NCBI GenBank assembly: GCA_035547395.1
Contig: DASZVA010000010.1
Location: 62,001-126,000, forward strand
From: CALREJ01 sp035547395
GTDB taxonomy: Bacteria > Patescibacteriota > Gracilibacteria > Peribacterales > Peribacteraceae
DNA length: 64,000 nucleotides
Direction of reading: 5' to 3'
Within the stretch, counting starts at the first letter, position 1. Each line of letters opens with the position of its first letter. Both the position numbers and the translations under genes were made by a program. Positions 53,852-62,297 of the stretch are shown in pieces. A model generated the notes under the pieces. The model was given only the letters and a program-made list of their open reading frames with translations, was not told where the DNA came from and ran no database searches.

Positions 53852-53879
53852 GGGACGATTCGAATGTTCGAATCGTCCC
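53852..53879. terminator. Perfect 13-bp hairpin between convergent genes
   Basis: GGGACGATTCGAA (53852-53864) and TTCGAATCGTCCC (53867-53879). It is followed on the minus strand by a T-rich stretch (TTGCTTT), so it probably ends the STAS transcript and perhaps the gene on the plus strand. The TTCGAA arms recall a tRNA T-arm but no tRNA is present. Confidence 0.6.
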
Positions 53880-53899
53880 CAAAAGCGTCGGATGCCCAT

Positions 53900-54277
53900 T
53901 TAACTGCTTCGCATTTTGCCGATGGCGCTTTTAACGTTTTGTTCCATCAGCTCAAGCGTATCGCAATGCACAATGGCGAAGATCGTGGCGACCTCTTTGC
54001 ACATACATGCGAAAAGGATTTTTTTCCCGCGCTCACAAAGATTTTCTCTCAATGCGAGTAACGGTGAGAGTGCGGCGGAGGAAAAGAATGTCACGTTCGA
54101 AAAGTCGAGGATCATGTTTCTGTTTTCTTCTGCCGCAATTCCCAGACATATTCTTATGTTTTCGATCTGGGCTTCATCCAAGATCTTCGAGCGGCTAAAT
54201 CGCAGAATGAGAATCTCTCCCTCCTCTCGTTGTTCAAATACTTGTATCCCCGCTACACATGTCGTGCTCGTATCCAT
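53900..54277 (-). CDS. STAS-domain anti-anti-sigma-type protein
   Basis: 125 residues, a lone STAS domain. EILILRFSRSKILDEAQIENIR, MILDFSNVTFFSSAALSPLLALRENL and KILFACMCKEVATIF match the fold. The Ser pair S66/S67 occupies the expected phosphorylation site of SpoIIAA/RsbV-like proteins. A strong AAGGAG lies 7 nt upstream of the ATG at 54277, unlike most genes here. No anti-sigma kinase or sigma factor is nearby, so it is an orphan whose partner lies elsewhere. Confidence 0.85.
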   Translation of the reverse strand: MDTSTTCVAGIQVFEQREEGEILILRFSRSKILDEAQIENIRICLGIAAEENRNMILDFSNVTFFSSAALSPLLALRENLCERGKKILFACMCKEVATIFAIVHCDTLELMEQNVKSAIGKMRSS

Positions 54278-54361
54278 CTCGCGCTCCTTGCCACATATGT
54301 TAAAAAACGGACAATGACGTTTGATTATTGTGAAACTCCTATTTCCATTGTCAAATCCTAT

Positions 54362-56158
54362 TTAGGAACCGAACGTGTACGCATACGCAGCGACGCCTTT
54401 GCCGTGGATTTGAAGCCGAACGACGTGCCGACCATATGGTCCTTTATACAGATTGAAGAGATCGTGGCGATCGATCGTGATCGTCTTCGTCTTCTTTCCG
54501 TCGACCAAGACATCGGCTTGCACTGGTTTGATTCCATCTTCGAGACCGAGCACGAGATTCACTTCGCCCGCGAGCGCATCGATCGTGACAGATCCGTTAT
54601 CGCTCATCAGCACTTGTCTTTCATCATCAACCAATTGCCACGTGCCATCGAGATAGAAATCATTCTCCGTCAGTGATGATGGCAACGTGTATGCGTGCAC
54701 CCGTGCATCGGGTCCGCCCTGAGAATTTCCGAATGAATTCCAGCCGCGTGAATGCAGATAGGTTTCCGGCGTGATGGGATTATTGGACCCTTGCTGCTCC
54801 GGCGGAAGCGTGGCGGTCGACGTCGTCTTGTGTCCGGACTCCGCGAGCAGACTCGCAATCGCCTGGTCGGTTTCCTCGTACGCGCCCTCGCCGAAATGTT
54901 CGTAGCGGATGTTGCCGTTTGCATCGATCAAATATTTCGCCGGCCAGTATTCATTGTTGAATGCGTTCCACGTGCCGTAGTCGTTGTCCTGCACGACGGG
55001 GTAGGTGAGATTGTGTTCCTTGATCGCCATCGCGACGTTACTCGCGCTTTTTTCAAACGTGAATTCCGGCGTATGCACGCCGATCAGCACGAACGGCTGG
55101 TCTTTGAATTTTTCCCACGTCGCTTCCTCGTACGGAAGCGTCCGGATGCAGTTGATGCAGCTGTAGGTCCAGAAATCGATGAGCACGACTTTTCCTTTCA
55201 AATCATTCAAATGCAGTGCGGGACTGTTGAACCACTCGCCTGCGCCCGCGAAATCGGCGGGCTCCATCCCGTAAACCGGCAGCATCGATCCGGTTCCCAC
55301 TTGCTGCGATTGACTGCCGCCGATGTGGAAGAGATTTTCCTCGATGGAATTTCCGAAGTTTCCGAATCCCGTGTTGATCGCGAGATAGGTCTGAATGTTC
55401 TGCAGAATGTTGAGTTGTAGTGCGATGGCCGAAAGCATGAGCAGCACGCCCGCGACTTCCTTGATGCGTTCGGTGTACTGACTCAGTCGTCTGACGGACG
55501 TGACTGCGTACTGTCCGCCGTAGCCGATGAGCAGAAGCGGAATGCCCGCGCCGATCGCATACGCGGAGAGATATCCCGCCGCCGCGAGTCCCGGTTGATT
55601 GCGCACGACTGCCAATGCGAATCCAAGTGCGGGTCCGGCGCACGGCACCCACACGAGCCCCATCGTGAGCCCGATGATGACGGTCGTGAGCAGCGATTGC
55701 TGTCCGAATTCACCGCGCGCTTTGTTTTGAATGTCGCTTCCGAGTTGTTGGATGGAGGCAGCGATGCGTCCGCCGATTTCCATGGCGATCACGCCGAGGA
55801 TCATCGCGATGATCACCGCGATCATTCCTTTCTCGATGAAGAAGAGTCCGCTCAGCACGGCACCGACGAGCTGCGGCGTTTTCTTGTGAAAGAAAAATCC
55901 GACGCCGAAGAGAAAGAGCACGTCGTACGTCGCGATGCGTACGTCGTCCGCGAGCTCCACAAATTGACTGAGCAGCACATCGAGCAGGAAGACCGATCCC
56001 ACGAAACCGACGAGCATGCAGACGATCAAAATAAGCGGCCTCCATTTATTTTGATTGCTAACGGAAACCCCGAGCACGATCGGGATGAGCGGCAGAATGC
56101 ACGGCAGAAGAATGGTGAGCAGACCGGCCAGGAAGAGCGCGAGAATAGTGGATGGCAT
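54362..56158 (-). CDS. dipZ: DipZ-type CcdA/thioredoxin fusion
   Basis: 598 residues from the ATG at 56158 (MPSTILALFLAGLLTI); the 29 residues upstream are not signal-like. N-terminal CcdA domain of about eight helices with Cys motifs PCILPLIP (near 20) and VPCAGPAL. Next is a TlpA/thioredoxin domain with active site YSCINC (WTYSCINCIRTLPY) and the family's YPVVQDNDYGTWNAF. A C-terminal beta domain follows (NDFYLDGTW; YAYTF). It carries electrons from the cytoplasm to extracytoplasmic thiols. That fits the many Cys-rich exported proteins in this window. The expected TATCAT -10 lies 39 nt upstream. Confidence 0.9.
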   Translation of the reverse strand: MPSTILALFLAGLLTILLPCILPLIPIVLGVSVSNQNKWRPLILIVCMLVGFVGSVFLLDVLLSQFVELADDVRIATYDVLFLFGVGFFFHKKTPQLVGAVLSGLFFIEKGMIAVIIAMILGVIAMEIGGRIAASIQQLGSDIQNKARGEFGQQSLLTTVIIGLTMGLVWVPCAGPALGFALAVVRNQPGLAAAGYLSAYAIGAGIPLLLIGYGGQYAVTSVRRLSQYTERIKEVAGVLLMLSAIALQLNILQNIQTYLAINTGFGNFGNSIEENLFHIGGSQSQQVGTGSMLPVYGMEPADFAGAGEWFNSPALHLNDLKGKVVLIDFWTYSCINCIRTLPYEEATWEKFKDQPFVLIGVHTPEFTFEKSASNVAMAIKEHNLTYPVVQDNDYGTWNAFNNEYWPAKYLIDANGNIRYEHFGEGAYEETDQAIASLLAESGHKTTSTATLPPEQQGSNNPITPETYLHSRGWNSFGNSQGGPDARVHAYTLPSSLTENDFYLDGTWQLVDDERQVLMSDNGSVTIDALAGEVNLVLGLEDGIKPVQADVLVDGKKTKTITIDRHDLFNLYKGPYGRHVVRLQIHGKGVAAYAYTFGS

Positions 56159-56293
56159 GGAGATAGGCGGAAAGAGAATTGCCGAATCAGGCAAAAATGA
56201 TAGCCGAATTCGCAAAAGAAAGACTGGCGTACAGCGCATCTTCATCGTGCAATGCGCGATCTCTCAATACGTGTTTTGACATAGTCTTTTTAT

Positions 56294-56350
56294 TTGACAA
56301 TATCCGGTTGTCGGGTATTATTTCGTCCAACGTATTATTCGTTATACGAA
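56294..56350 (+). promoter_or_regulatory. Promoter and two candidate MarR operators
   Basis: TTGACA (56294-56299), 16-bp spacer, TATTAT (56316-56321). Inside lies an imperfect repeat AATATCCG / CGGGTATT around the spacer. Downstream TTCGTTATACGAA (56338-56350) is a perfect 5-3-5 palindrome, 2 nt before the MarR start. Autoregulation by the MarR protein is likely (inferred). Confidence 0.7.
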
Positions 56351-56352
56351 CT

Positions 56353-56790
56353 ATGAAATCTTCCCACGACGACATCGTCAGCCTCGCTCTCGACCTCAGC
56401 AGACATCTGCGCCGCAGATTGCTTGCCTGCGGCAAGGACGGTACCAGCTTCATGCGCAGCCATGCGCTTGCAATCATCAAGGAAAGCGACAACCCGACGA
56501 TGAAGGATTTTGCGACGAGCATGAAAATTTCCGCATCATCCGCCACCGCGTTCATCGACCGTCTCACGAAAGAAGGATGGGTGAAGCGCGTGCCGGATCC
56601 CAAGAACCGCAAGATTATCCATCTGAAAATCACGCCCAAGGGGAATCGCATCATCGCGCAGAGCATGCAGGACAAACGCGCGTTTCTCCGCGACATCCTG
56701 ACGCTTCTTTCCACGGATGACCGCAAACATCTCGAGCACATTCTTCAGTCTCTCCAGAGCGCATTGGCGCAGAACCCTTCCCACTCATAA
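56353..56790 (+). CDS. MarR-family transcriptional regulator
   Basis: 145 residues from the ATG at 56353; the frame is open further up but crosses the promoter. The winged helix has MKDFATSMKISASSATAFIDRLTKEGWVKRVPDPKNRKIIHLKITPKG (about 50-100), the classic MarR recognition helix and wing. Helices at both ends dimerise. It probably represses the efflux operon that follows. Ligand unknown. Confidence 0.9.
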   Translation: MKSSHDDIVSLALDLSRHLRRRLLACGKDGTSFMRSHALAIIKESDNPTMKDFATSMKISASSATAFIDRLTKEGWVKRVPDPKNRKIIHLKITPKGNRIIAQSMQDKRAFLRDILTLLSTDDRKHLEHILQSLQSALAQNPSHS

Positions 56791-56794
56791 GTCT

Positions 56795-57475
56795 ATGGAA
56801 CCGCAGCACAATCAGCAGCATCAACAGGCCTCTTCCGCGGATCAATCCGCAAAGCCCGCGCGTAAGCGTCCCAACCGAAAGCAGATTCTGGGGGGTCTCG
56901 GCATCGCGGGAGTGATCGTCCTGATCTTCGCGACGATCTATTGGATTCACGAACAAAAATTCGTCTACACCGATAACGCGCAGATCTCGGCGCCGCTCAT
57001 CAATCTGACCGCGCTCACGCCCGGTGATCTGAAAGCCGTCTACGTGAATCAGGGCGACTGGCTGTATCCGAATGAAATCGTCGCCCGCGTCGGCGACGAC
57101 ATGATACGCACGCAGGTCGCGGGGGTTGCCGTCACGGTGAAGCAGGATCTCGGCGCCAACTACACGCCGGGCGAACCGGTCGTCACCATGGTGCAGCCCG
57201 ATCAGCTGAAAGTCGTGGCGCAGGTGCAGGAAGACAAAGGGCTGCAATATTTGTACGCGGGGCAGGACGTGAATTTCACCGTCGACGCGTTTCCCGGACG
57301 CGCGTATCACGGCACGGTCGAATCGGTCAGCGACACCAGCCACAACGGAGACGTCGTCTTCAATATTTCCGACAAGCGCCAGGAGCAGAACTTCGACGTG
57401 AAGATCGCGTTCGACACGACCGCGTATCCCGAACTGCAAAACGGCATGTCGGCCAAAGTCTGGATCGTCAAATAA
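56795..57475 (+). CDS. HlyD/EmrA-type membrane fusion protein, short form
   Basis: 226 residues from the ATG at 56795 (MEPQHNQQHQQ), 4 nt after the MarR stop. One N-terminal helix (about 31-51), then biotinyl-lipoyl and beta-barrel parts: YTDNAQISAPLINLTALTPGDL, VYVNQGDWLYPNEIVARVGDD and VNFTVDAFPGRAYHGTVESV. It lacks the long coiled-coil hairpin of Gram-negative EmrA, as fits a cell without an outer membrane. It pairs with the MFS exporter downstream. Confidence 0.85.
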   Translation: MEPQHNQQHQQASSADQSAKPARKRPNRKQILGGLGIAGVIVLIFATIYWIHEQKFVYTDNAQISAPLINLTALTPGDLKAVYVNQGDWLYPNEIVARVGDDMIRTQVAGVAVTVKQDLGANYTPGEPVVTMVQPDQLKVVAQVQEDKGLQYLYAGQDVNFTVDAFPGRAYHGTVESVSDTSHNGDVVFNISDKRQEQNFDVKIAFDTTAYPELQNGMSAKVWIVK

Positions 57476-57481
57476 TCCCCC

Positions 57482-58990
57482 ATGTCCGCAGCGAGCGCTC
57501 ACACAACCGGCGGGAAACCACCGGTCCATCGCGGACTCATTCTTTTGACGGTGATCGTCGGCACGTTTCTCGGCCGTCTTGATCAGACGATCGTCAATCT
57601 GGCGCTGCCGAAAATCATCAATGATTTCAGTATCACGGTCAGCTCCGCCGGATGGATCGCGACGGCGTACATCCTAGCCAACGCCGTTTTCGTGCCGATC
57701 TGGGGAAAGCTGGGTGACACGATCGGACGCAAGAAAGTGTATCTTGCGGGATTCATCATGTTCATCGTCGGTTCGCTTCTTGCGGGGCTCTCGTGGAATT
57801 TGCCGTCGATGATCGTCTTTCGCGTGATCCAGGCGATCGCGGGATCCGCCGACTATCCGACCGCGATGGCGATCCTCACCGTCACCTACACCACCAACAA
57901 AGAACGCGCGCAGGCGCTCGGCATCTGGTCGTCCGCGTTCGCGGTCTCCGCCGTGCTCGGGCCGCTGATCGGCGGACCGCTCATCGACAACTTCAGCTGG
58001 AGAGCGGTGTTTCTCATCAACGTGCCGATCGGCATCATCGGCATTCTGATGGCAATGGCGTTCATCCGGGAATCCGTCTCGGAGAAAAAGACACACAAGT
58101 TTGACGTGCCCGGCGCGCTCGCGCTCGGCATCTGCCTGTCGAGCATCGTGCTCGTGCTCGACAAGGGCATGGATTGGGGATGGGTCTCCGTCGGTTCCGT
58201 CCTTTGTTACATCACGGCGATCGTCTCGCTCATCGTCTTCATCATTCTGGAGCAGCGGCATCCAGAGCCGATCGTCGACCTCAAATTTTTCAAGAACAAA
58301 ATCTTCACGCAGACGCTGCTCAATAACTTCATCATCTTCATGGGCATGATGGGATCGGTGTTCCTCATCCCCGTTTTCTCGCAGACCTTCCTCGGTTACG
58401 ACGCGACGCAGAGCGGATTGCTCTTCGTGCCGATGGCGTTCGCGTTGATGCTGGCCGCGCCTCTCGGCGGGCGCCTGACGGACAGCGTCCAGCCGCGATA
58501 CGTGATCATGGCGAGCACGATCGTCGCGGCGCTCGGGCTGTATTTGTTCTCTTTTATCGATGCGCGATCCGGTGCCTGGGATATCATGGGGCCGCTCAGC
58601 ATTATGGCGTTCGGCATGGGATTCGGGATGGCGCAACGCACGAACGTGATTGCCGCAGCGGTTCCCAAACAGGAAATCGGCATGGCATCGTCCGTACTCG
58701 CACTCGCGCGCAACGTCGCCGGTGCGTTCGGAGTTGCGATCTTTGCCACGCTCCTCAATTCCAGCATCGAACACAACGTGCTCGTCATCAACCAGTACAG
58801 CCAGTTCCACGGCACGACGCCCGCGGAGTACCAGCAGTATGTCTCGCTCATCACGTTGAAGGCGCAGATCGACGGCTACAAAACAGTCTTCGTGGTCTCG
58901 AGCATCCTGGTCTTCATCGGCGGTTTGCTCTCATGGTTCATCGGCGATGTGAAACTGAAGAAGGGCGTGGAAGTGCACGTCGAGGCCTGA
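57482..58990 (+). CDS. DHA2-family MFS multidrug exporter, EmrB/QacA-type
   Basis: 502 residues with 14 predicted helices, normal for DHA2. Signatures: VGTFLGRLDQTIVNLALPKI, the motif A loop GKLGDTIGRKKVYL, PTAMAILTVTYT (motif C region), and LGPLIGGPLIDNFSWRAVFLINVPIGI. A proton-driven drug efflux pump acting with the membrane fusion protein encoded 7 bp upstream. Regulated by the MarR protein of the same operon (inferred). Confidence 0.92.
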   Translation: MSAASAHTTGGKPPVHRGLILLTVIVGTFLGRLDQTIVNLALPKIINDFSITVSSAGWIATAYILANAVFVPIWGKLGDTIGRKKVYLAGFIMFIVGSLLAGLSWNLPSMIVFRVIQAIAGSADYPTAMAILTVTYTTNKERAQALGIWSSAFAVSAVLGPLIGGPLIDNFSWRAVFLINVPIGIIGILMAMAFIRESVSEKKTHKFDVPGALALGICLSSIVLVLDKGMDWGWVSVGSVLCYITAIVSLIVFIILEQRHPEPIVDLKFFKNKIFTQTLLNNFIIFMGMMGSVFLIPVFSQTFLGYDATQSGLLFVPMAFALMLAAPLGGRLTDSVQPRYVIMASTIVAALGLYLFSFIDARSGAWDIMGPLSIMAFGMGFGMAQRTNVIAAAVPKQEIGMASSVLALARNVAGAFGVAIFATLLNSSIEHNVLVINQYSQFHGTTPAEYQQYVSLITLKAQIDGYKTVFVVSSILVFIGGLLSWFIGDVKLKKGVEVHVEA

Positions 58991-59017
58991 CGACGGATTC
59001 AATCGACAGGACATATC

Positions 59018-59677
59018 GTGCAGGTGTACAAAGAGGTCCTGCTCTTTCCCCGTTTCCGATCTTTCACAAAGGATTGCATTATTATGCATCTGCCGATGTC
59101 GTTTGATGAAGTTGTGGAGATGTTGCTCGGTCGGATGAAGCGCAATGGACTGGATTTTGATGAGAAACACGTGAGAAATATTCCTGACCTGCCGGATGAT
59201 TTTTCGTGTACGATCGACGTCTGCTCAAACGAACCTTTTTTCAGAGGATGGAAGAAACATTACTGTGAACACGGAGATGTGCACATACCTGTCGCGCTCA
59301 TCGTCCCCTCGCATGTCATTGAGTATCGGGACGCATCGGTTGTAAATCCAGAGCCCCTGCGACAACGCGGTACTGCGACGAATCAGTGTTACTGGTTGCC
59401 GAATGTTGCCATACTCCACAACGTGCCCGACTACCGCTCTGAGTATTCCGAATTAACCTTTAATGAATGTGCCTGCGTATTTAGCCAGAATCCGGGAATA
59501 GGAAGCATCCGCGTGATGAGTGAAGCGCGTCATCCGGCTCAGATTTATTCAAATCCGCGCGATGCCCGGCACATCGTCGCTGACGCTCATATCGATAAAA
59601 GTCGGCATTGCGGGTATCTCCTGAGCAAGAGAACGGAAGTCCCACGGCCGTACATTGATAATCTGGAGCCGTGCTGA
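59018..59677 (+). CDS. Protein of unknown function
   Basis: 219 residues from the GTG at 59018 (AGGA 6 nt upstream); an ATG at 59084 (MHLPMSFDEVVEML, AAAGGA 10 nt upstream) is equally plausible and gives 197. No signal peptide or membrane helix. Cys/His-rich patches: DVCSNEPFFRGWKKHYCEHGDVHI and FNECACVFSQNPG. No family recognised. It is separated from the efflux operon by 27 bp and ends at a strong terminator, so it may be its last gene. Confidence 0.65.
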   Translation: MQVYKEVLLFPRFRSFTKDCIIMHLPMSFDEVVEMLLGRMKRNGLDFDEKHVRNIPDLPDDFSCTIDVCSNEPFFRGWKKHYCEHGDVHIPVALIVPSHVIEYRDASVVNPEPLRQRGTATNQCYWLPNVAILHNVPDYRSEYSELTFNECACVFSQNPGIGSIRVMSEARHPAQIYSNPRDARHIVADAHIDKSRHCGYLLSKRTEVPRPYIDNLEPC

Positions 59678-59708
59678 GAATGATTCGTCTGTCCGAGAAA
59701 AGAGCAGT

Positions 59709-59738
59709 GCCCGCAACTCGGAGTTGCGGGCTTTTTTT
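59709..59738 (+). terminator. Rho-independent terminator
   Basis: GCCCGCAACT (59709-59718) pairs with AGTTGCGGGC (59722-59731), followed by seven T (59732-59738). Confidence 0.85.
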
Positions 59739-59842
59739 GCAAGAAACGCCCCGTACGGCTTTTTCTTGAAGGTCTGCAGAAAACCCGACTTTTCTCTGGC
59801 GTGTTCGGGGGATTTTTCTGCTACACTGCGCGGCGACGCATT

Positions 59843-60682
59843 ATGAGACGTATTGCGCACATTTCGGATTTGCACTTCGGCCGCGTGAACACGCGTCTGC
59901 AGGATGCGCTGCTTGCGGATATCGAAAAGCTGTCACCCGATCTGGTGGTGATCAGCGGCGATTTGACGCAGCGGGCGCACACCAAGGAATTTTCGCTTGC
60001 GAAGGAATACCTCGAACGCATTCCATTCCCGTCGCTCGTGATTCCCGGCAATCACGACATCCCGCTCTACAACGTGCCGCGCAGATTCATCCGTCCTCTC
60101 AAGCGATACAAAGAATACATCACGGAAGATCTCAATCCGTTCTACGTCGACGACGAAATCGCCGTGCTCGGCATCAATACCGCGCGCTCGCTCACGCTCA
60201 TCCACGGACAGATCACGCGCCGCCAGATGATCGACATCGAACGGCAGTTTACCGCCGTGCCGCAGAATCTTTTCAAGATCGTCGTCACGCATCATCCGTT
60301 CATCAGTCCGATGGGCAGACGGCTGCGCCGTCAGATCGCGCACGGGGCGACTGCGCTGCGCACCATCGACCGCTGCGGCGTGGACATGATACTCGCGGGC
60401 CATTTGCACAAATGTTATACCGGCGACATTTCTTCCGCATACCGCAGAGTGAAGCGGCCGATCATCGTGGCGAACGCCGGCACCGCAATCTCCACTCGCG
60501 TGCGCAAGGAACCGAATTCCTTCAATCTTGTCACCATCGAGGGGGACAAAATGCAGATCGCGATGCATGCATGGGACGGCGCGCACTACGTCGAGTCGCG
60601 CATGACGGATTACCTGCGGGGAAACTCCGTCGGCAGCAGCGCAGACATTCTGGTGCACGATGAAGAGCTTGTGACGCTCTGA
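59843..60682 (+). CDS. Metallophosphoesterase (calcineurin-like)
   Basis: 279 residues from the ATG at 59843 (MRRIAHISDLHFG); 14 extra upstream residues are not family-like. Metal motifs are complete: DLHFG, GDLTQR, GNHD, THHPF and GHLHKCY. It belongs to the class III phosphodiesterase/CpdA-like group, but cAMP specificity is not assignable. Cytoplasmic. TACACT lies 17 nt upstream, giving a short leader. Confidence 0.9.
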   Translation: MRRIAHISDLHFGRVNTRLQDALLADIEKLSPDLVVISGDLTQRAHTKEFSLAKEYLERIPFPSLVIPGNHDIPLYNVPRRFIRPLKRYKEYITEDLNPFYVDDEIAVLGINTARSLTLIHGQITRRQMIDIERQFTAVPQNLFKIVVTHHPFISPMGRRLRRQIAHGATALRTIDRCGVDMILAGHLHKCYTGDISSAYRRVKRPIIVANAGTAISTRVRKEPNSFNLVTIEGDKMQIAMHAWDGAHYVESRMTDYLRGNSVGSSADILVHDEELVTL

Positions 60683-60685
60683 AAC

Positions 60686-61057
60686 TCAAAGCGACGATGC
60701 GGATGACGGCAATGCGGTCGAGCCGCTCGCGTTTTGCTGATTAACGCTCCAGTAGCGGCGCATCATGGGCGGAATGTTGTTTTCATTATAATAACTGTTT
60801 CCGTTCATCATGCGATATCCGTTTTGCGCGGGTACGCCCTGCCTGCCACCGAGTCCGACGAAGGGCATGGTCAGAATGCACAGCACGATGCCGATGCCGA
60901 TCAGCCACCACGACCAGAGCTTCAATTGCGCGGGCGTAAGGTAGCGGATCGCCCAGCCGATGAAGAGCGCGACGCCGATGACGAGGACCGCCATCGCGAT
61001 CATGTGAATGCCGAAGAAGAGAGGCAAACCTGCATTCAATCCGTAACCGTACATCAT
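60686..61057 (-). CDS. Membrane protein of unknown function, 123 aa
   Basis: Two hydrophobic helices (about 10-36, 48-67) then a Gly/Asn/Met/Tyr-rich extracytoplasmic tail (NGYRMMNGNSYYNENNIPPMMRRYW) and a Ser/Ala end. Family unknown; the tail is unusual. TATACT (61087-61082) is 24 nt upstream. It converges with the phosphoesterase gene. Confidence 0.7.
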   Translation of the reverse strand: MMYGYGLNAGLPLFFGIHMIAMAVLVIGVALFIGWAIRYLTPAQLKLWSWWLIGIGIVLCILTMPFVGLGGRQGVPAQNGYRMMNGNSYYNENNIPPMMRRYWSVNQQNASGSTALPSSASSL

Positions 61058-61187
61058 GGGGGAGAGGGGAAGATGTGGGTTAGTATAACCGGAGAGGTTG
61101 AGTATGTTTAGTAGGATTTGTAGGTTTAGTACGTCGATTCATGTAATCATATCAAGCCTACTAAACGCCCCAAGCCTACCATGCCTA

Positions 61188-61844
61188 CTAAATCTTCTTT
61201 TTGCGTTGATAGAGGACGTAGGACGAGAGAACCGGGATGATGACGATGGCGACGATCACGCCGATGAACCAGCCGATCGTCATCGGGAAAAGCCAACTCA
61301 AAACCATCGTCGCGATGCCGCCGATGACGAACGTCCATCCGCCGATGCGCTGGCTCTTCTGCCACACGTCGGGATCCGAAAGCGTCCATGGCGTACGCAC
61401 GCCGATGAAAAAATTCTGACGGATCTTGCCCATGTAGTTACCCAGAACGATGAAGAGGAATCCGATGCCGATCAAAAGATCGCGTCCCAGAAGCGCGTTG
61501 TGCGCGGGATGCACGATTGTGTAGAAGGTGATTCCTTCCACGTACGCGAAGAAGAGAACGATCCCGAGCTGCAATACGTTCCATGCGCGTGCGAATTCCT
61601 TGTAATTCTCCGCCTTCGGATCGATTTTTGCGAAGAGGGGAAAGAGCAGTGTCAAAAGCAAACCGATGATCGGCAGCAACCACGCGCTCCACATTTTCGG
61701 CGCCCAGCCGTTGGGTTCGCCCGAGATGCCCCAGTGCACGGGAATGACATCCGGCAGGGAAGGATAGAGCCACGCGACGAGTGCGAACATGCCGAGCACG
61801 ACGATGCATTGCAGGATGCGGATGAAGGGAAAATTGCGTTCCAT
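61188..61844 (-). CDS. sdpI: SdpI-like immunity/membrane protein
   Basis: 218 residues from the ATG at 61844, which lies 1 nt after the sdpR stop. About six helices. DUF1648-type start (LYPSLPDVIPVHWGISGEPNGW) and SdpI-type end (IRQNFFIGVRTPWTLSDPDVWQKSQRIGGW). In Bacillus, SdpI gives immunity to the SdpC peptide toxin and sequesters SdpR. No SdpC-like gene is seen here, so the function may be only resistance or membrane-stress sensing. Confidence 0.85.
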   Translation of the reverse strand: MERNFPFIRILQCIVVLGMFALVAWLYPSLPDVIPVHWGISGEPNGWAPKMWSAWLLPIIGLLLTLLFPLFAKIDPKAENYKEFARAWNVLQLGIVLFFAYVEGITFYTIVHPAHNALLGRDLLIGIGFLFIVLGNYMGKIRQNFFIGVRTPWTLSDPDVWQKSQRIGGWTFVIGGIATMVLSWLFPMTIGWFIGVIVAIVIIPVLSSYVLYQRKKKI

Positions 61845-61845
61845 A

Positions 61846-62103
61846 TCAGCGGGAGAACAGGGAATAGAAAGCATTGATAACGTCCTCGAAGACGGACGTG
61901 TTGAGGGAGTAATAGATGAATTGTCCTCTGCGCTCGGTCACGACCAGATTCGCGCGCTTGAGGATGTCGAGGTGATGACTCAGGGAAGCGCCCGTAAAGC
62001 CGAAGTGCTGTTTGATGTCACCGACGTTACGATCTCCTTTTTTGAGGAGCTGCAGGATTTTGCGTCGATTGGGGTCCGAGAGAGCGCGAAAGACGTCGTC
62101 CAT
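61846..62103 (-). CDS. sdpR: ArsR-family autorepressor, SdpR-like
   Basis: 85 residues, a compact winged helix: DVFRALSDPNRRKILQLLKKGDRNVGDIKQHFGFTGASLSHHLDILKRANLVVTERRGQFIYYSLN. No metal-binding Cys motif, so it is of the non-metal SdpR kind. It precedes sdpI with a 1-nt gap and has operator-like palindromes over its promoter, consistent with autorepression. Confidence 0.9.
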   Translation of the reverse strand: MDDVFRALSDPNRRKILQLLKKGDRNVGDIKQHFGFTGASLSHHLDILKRANLVVTERRGQFIYYSLNTSVFEDVINAFYSLFSR

Positions 62104-62151
62104 ATATTTAGAAATTTGTCTAAATATTAATTCATAAAATTATGAAGTCAA
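62104..62151 (-). promoter_or_regulatory. sdpR promoter with two palindromic operators
   Basis: On the minus strand TTGACT (62151-62146), 16-bp spacer, TAATAT (62129-62124). ATATTTAGA (62104-62112) and TCTAAATAT (62119-62127) are a 9-6-9 palindrome over the -10 and start. TTCATAA/TTATGAA (62131-62146) is a perfect 7-2-7 palindrome in the spacer. Confidence 0.8.
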
Positions 62152-62187
62152 TAACTTATGAGATTTTTTTCGCTTCAAAAATTCAAT

Positions 62188-62260
62188 GTGACAGCGGTGT
62201 CACTCTGAGGATGCTTCCTTCGTCAGGCTTAGGACAGGCTCCGAGCGACACCGCGTGTCT
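62188..62260. repeat. Interspersed palindromic repeat between sdpR and the M23 gene
   Basis: Contains GTGACA/TGTCAC (62188-62203), then TGTCACTCTGAGGA at 62198-62211, and a distal GACACC that pairs with GGTGTC. The TGTCACTCTGAGGA core is shared with the intragenic element at 37400-37431. No gene seen in 62152-62297. Confidence 0.55.
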
Positions 62261-62297
62261 ATGGTTCGAGTGTCCTCACCATGACACGCATATTCAT

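Noticed and set aside
53852..53879. tRNA T-arm-like GTTCGAATC
   Set aside because: It is one arm of a perfect 13-bp hairpin. No acceptor, D or anticodon arms surround it.
59675..59700. Second terminator after the unknown gene
   Set aside because: Only the hairpin at 59709-59738 has a perfect stem and T-run.
61098..61877. Plus-strand open frame over the sdpI region
   Set aside because: It is Asp/Glu/His-biased shadow sequence antisense to the membrane protein.
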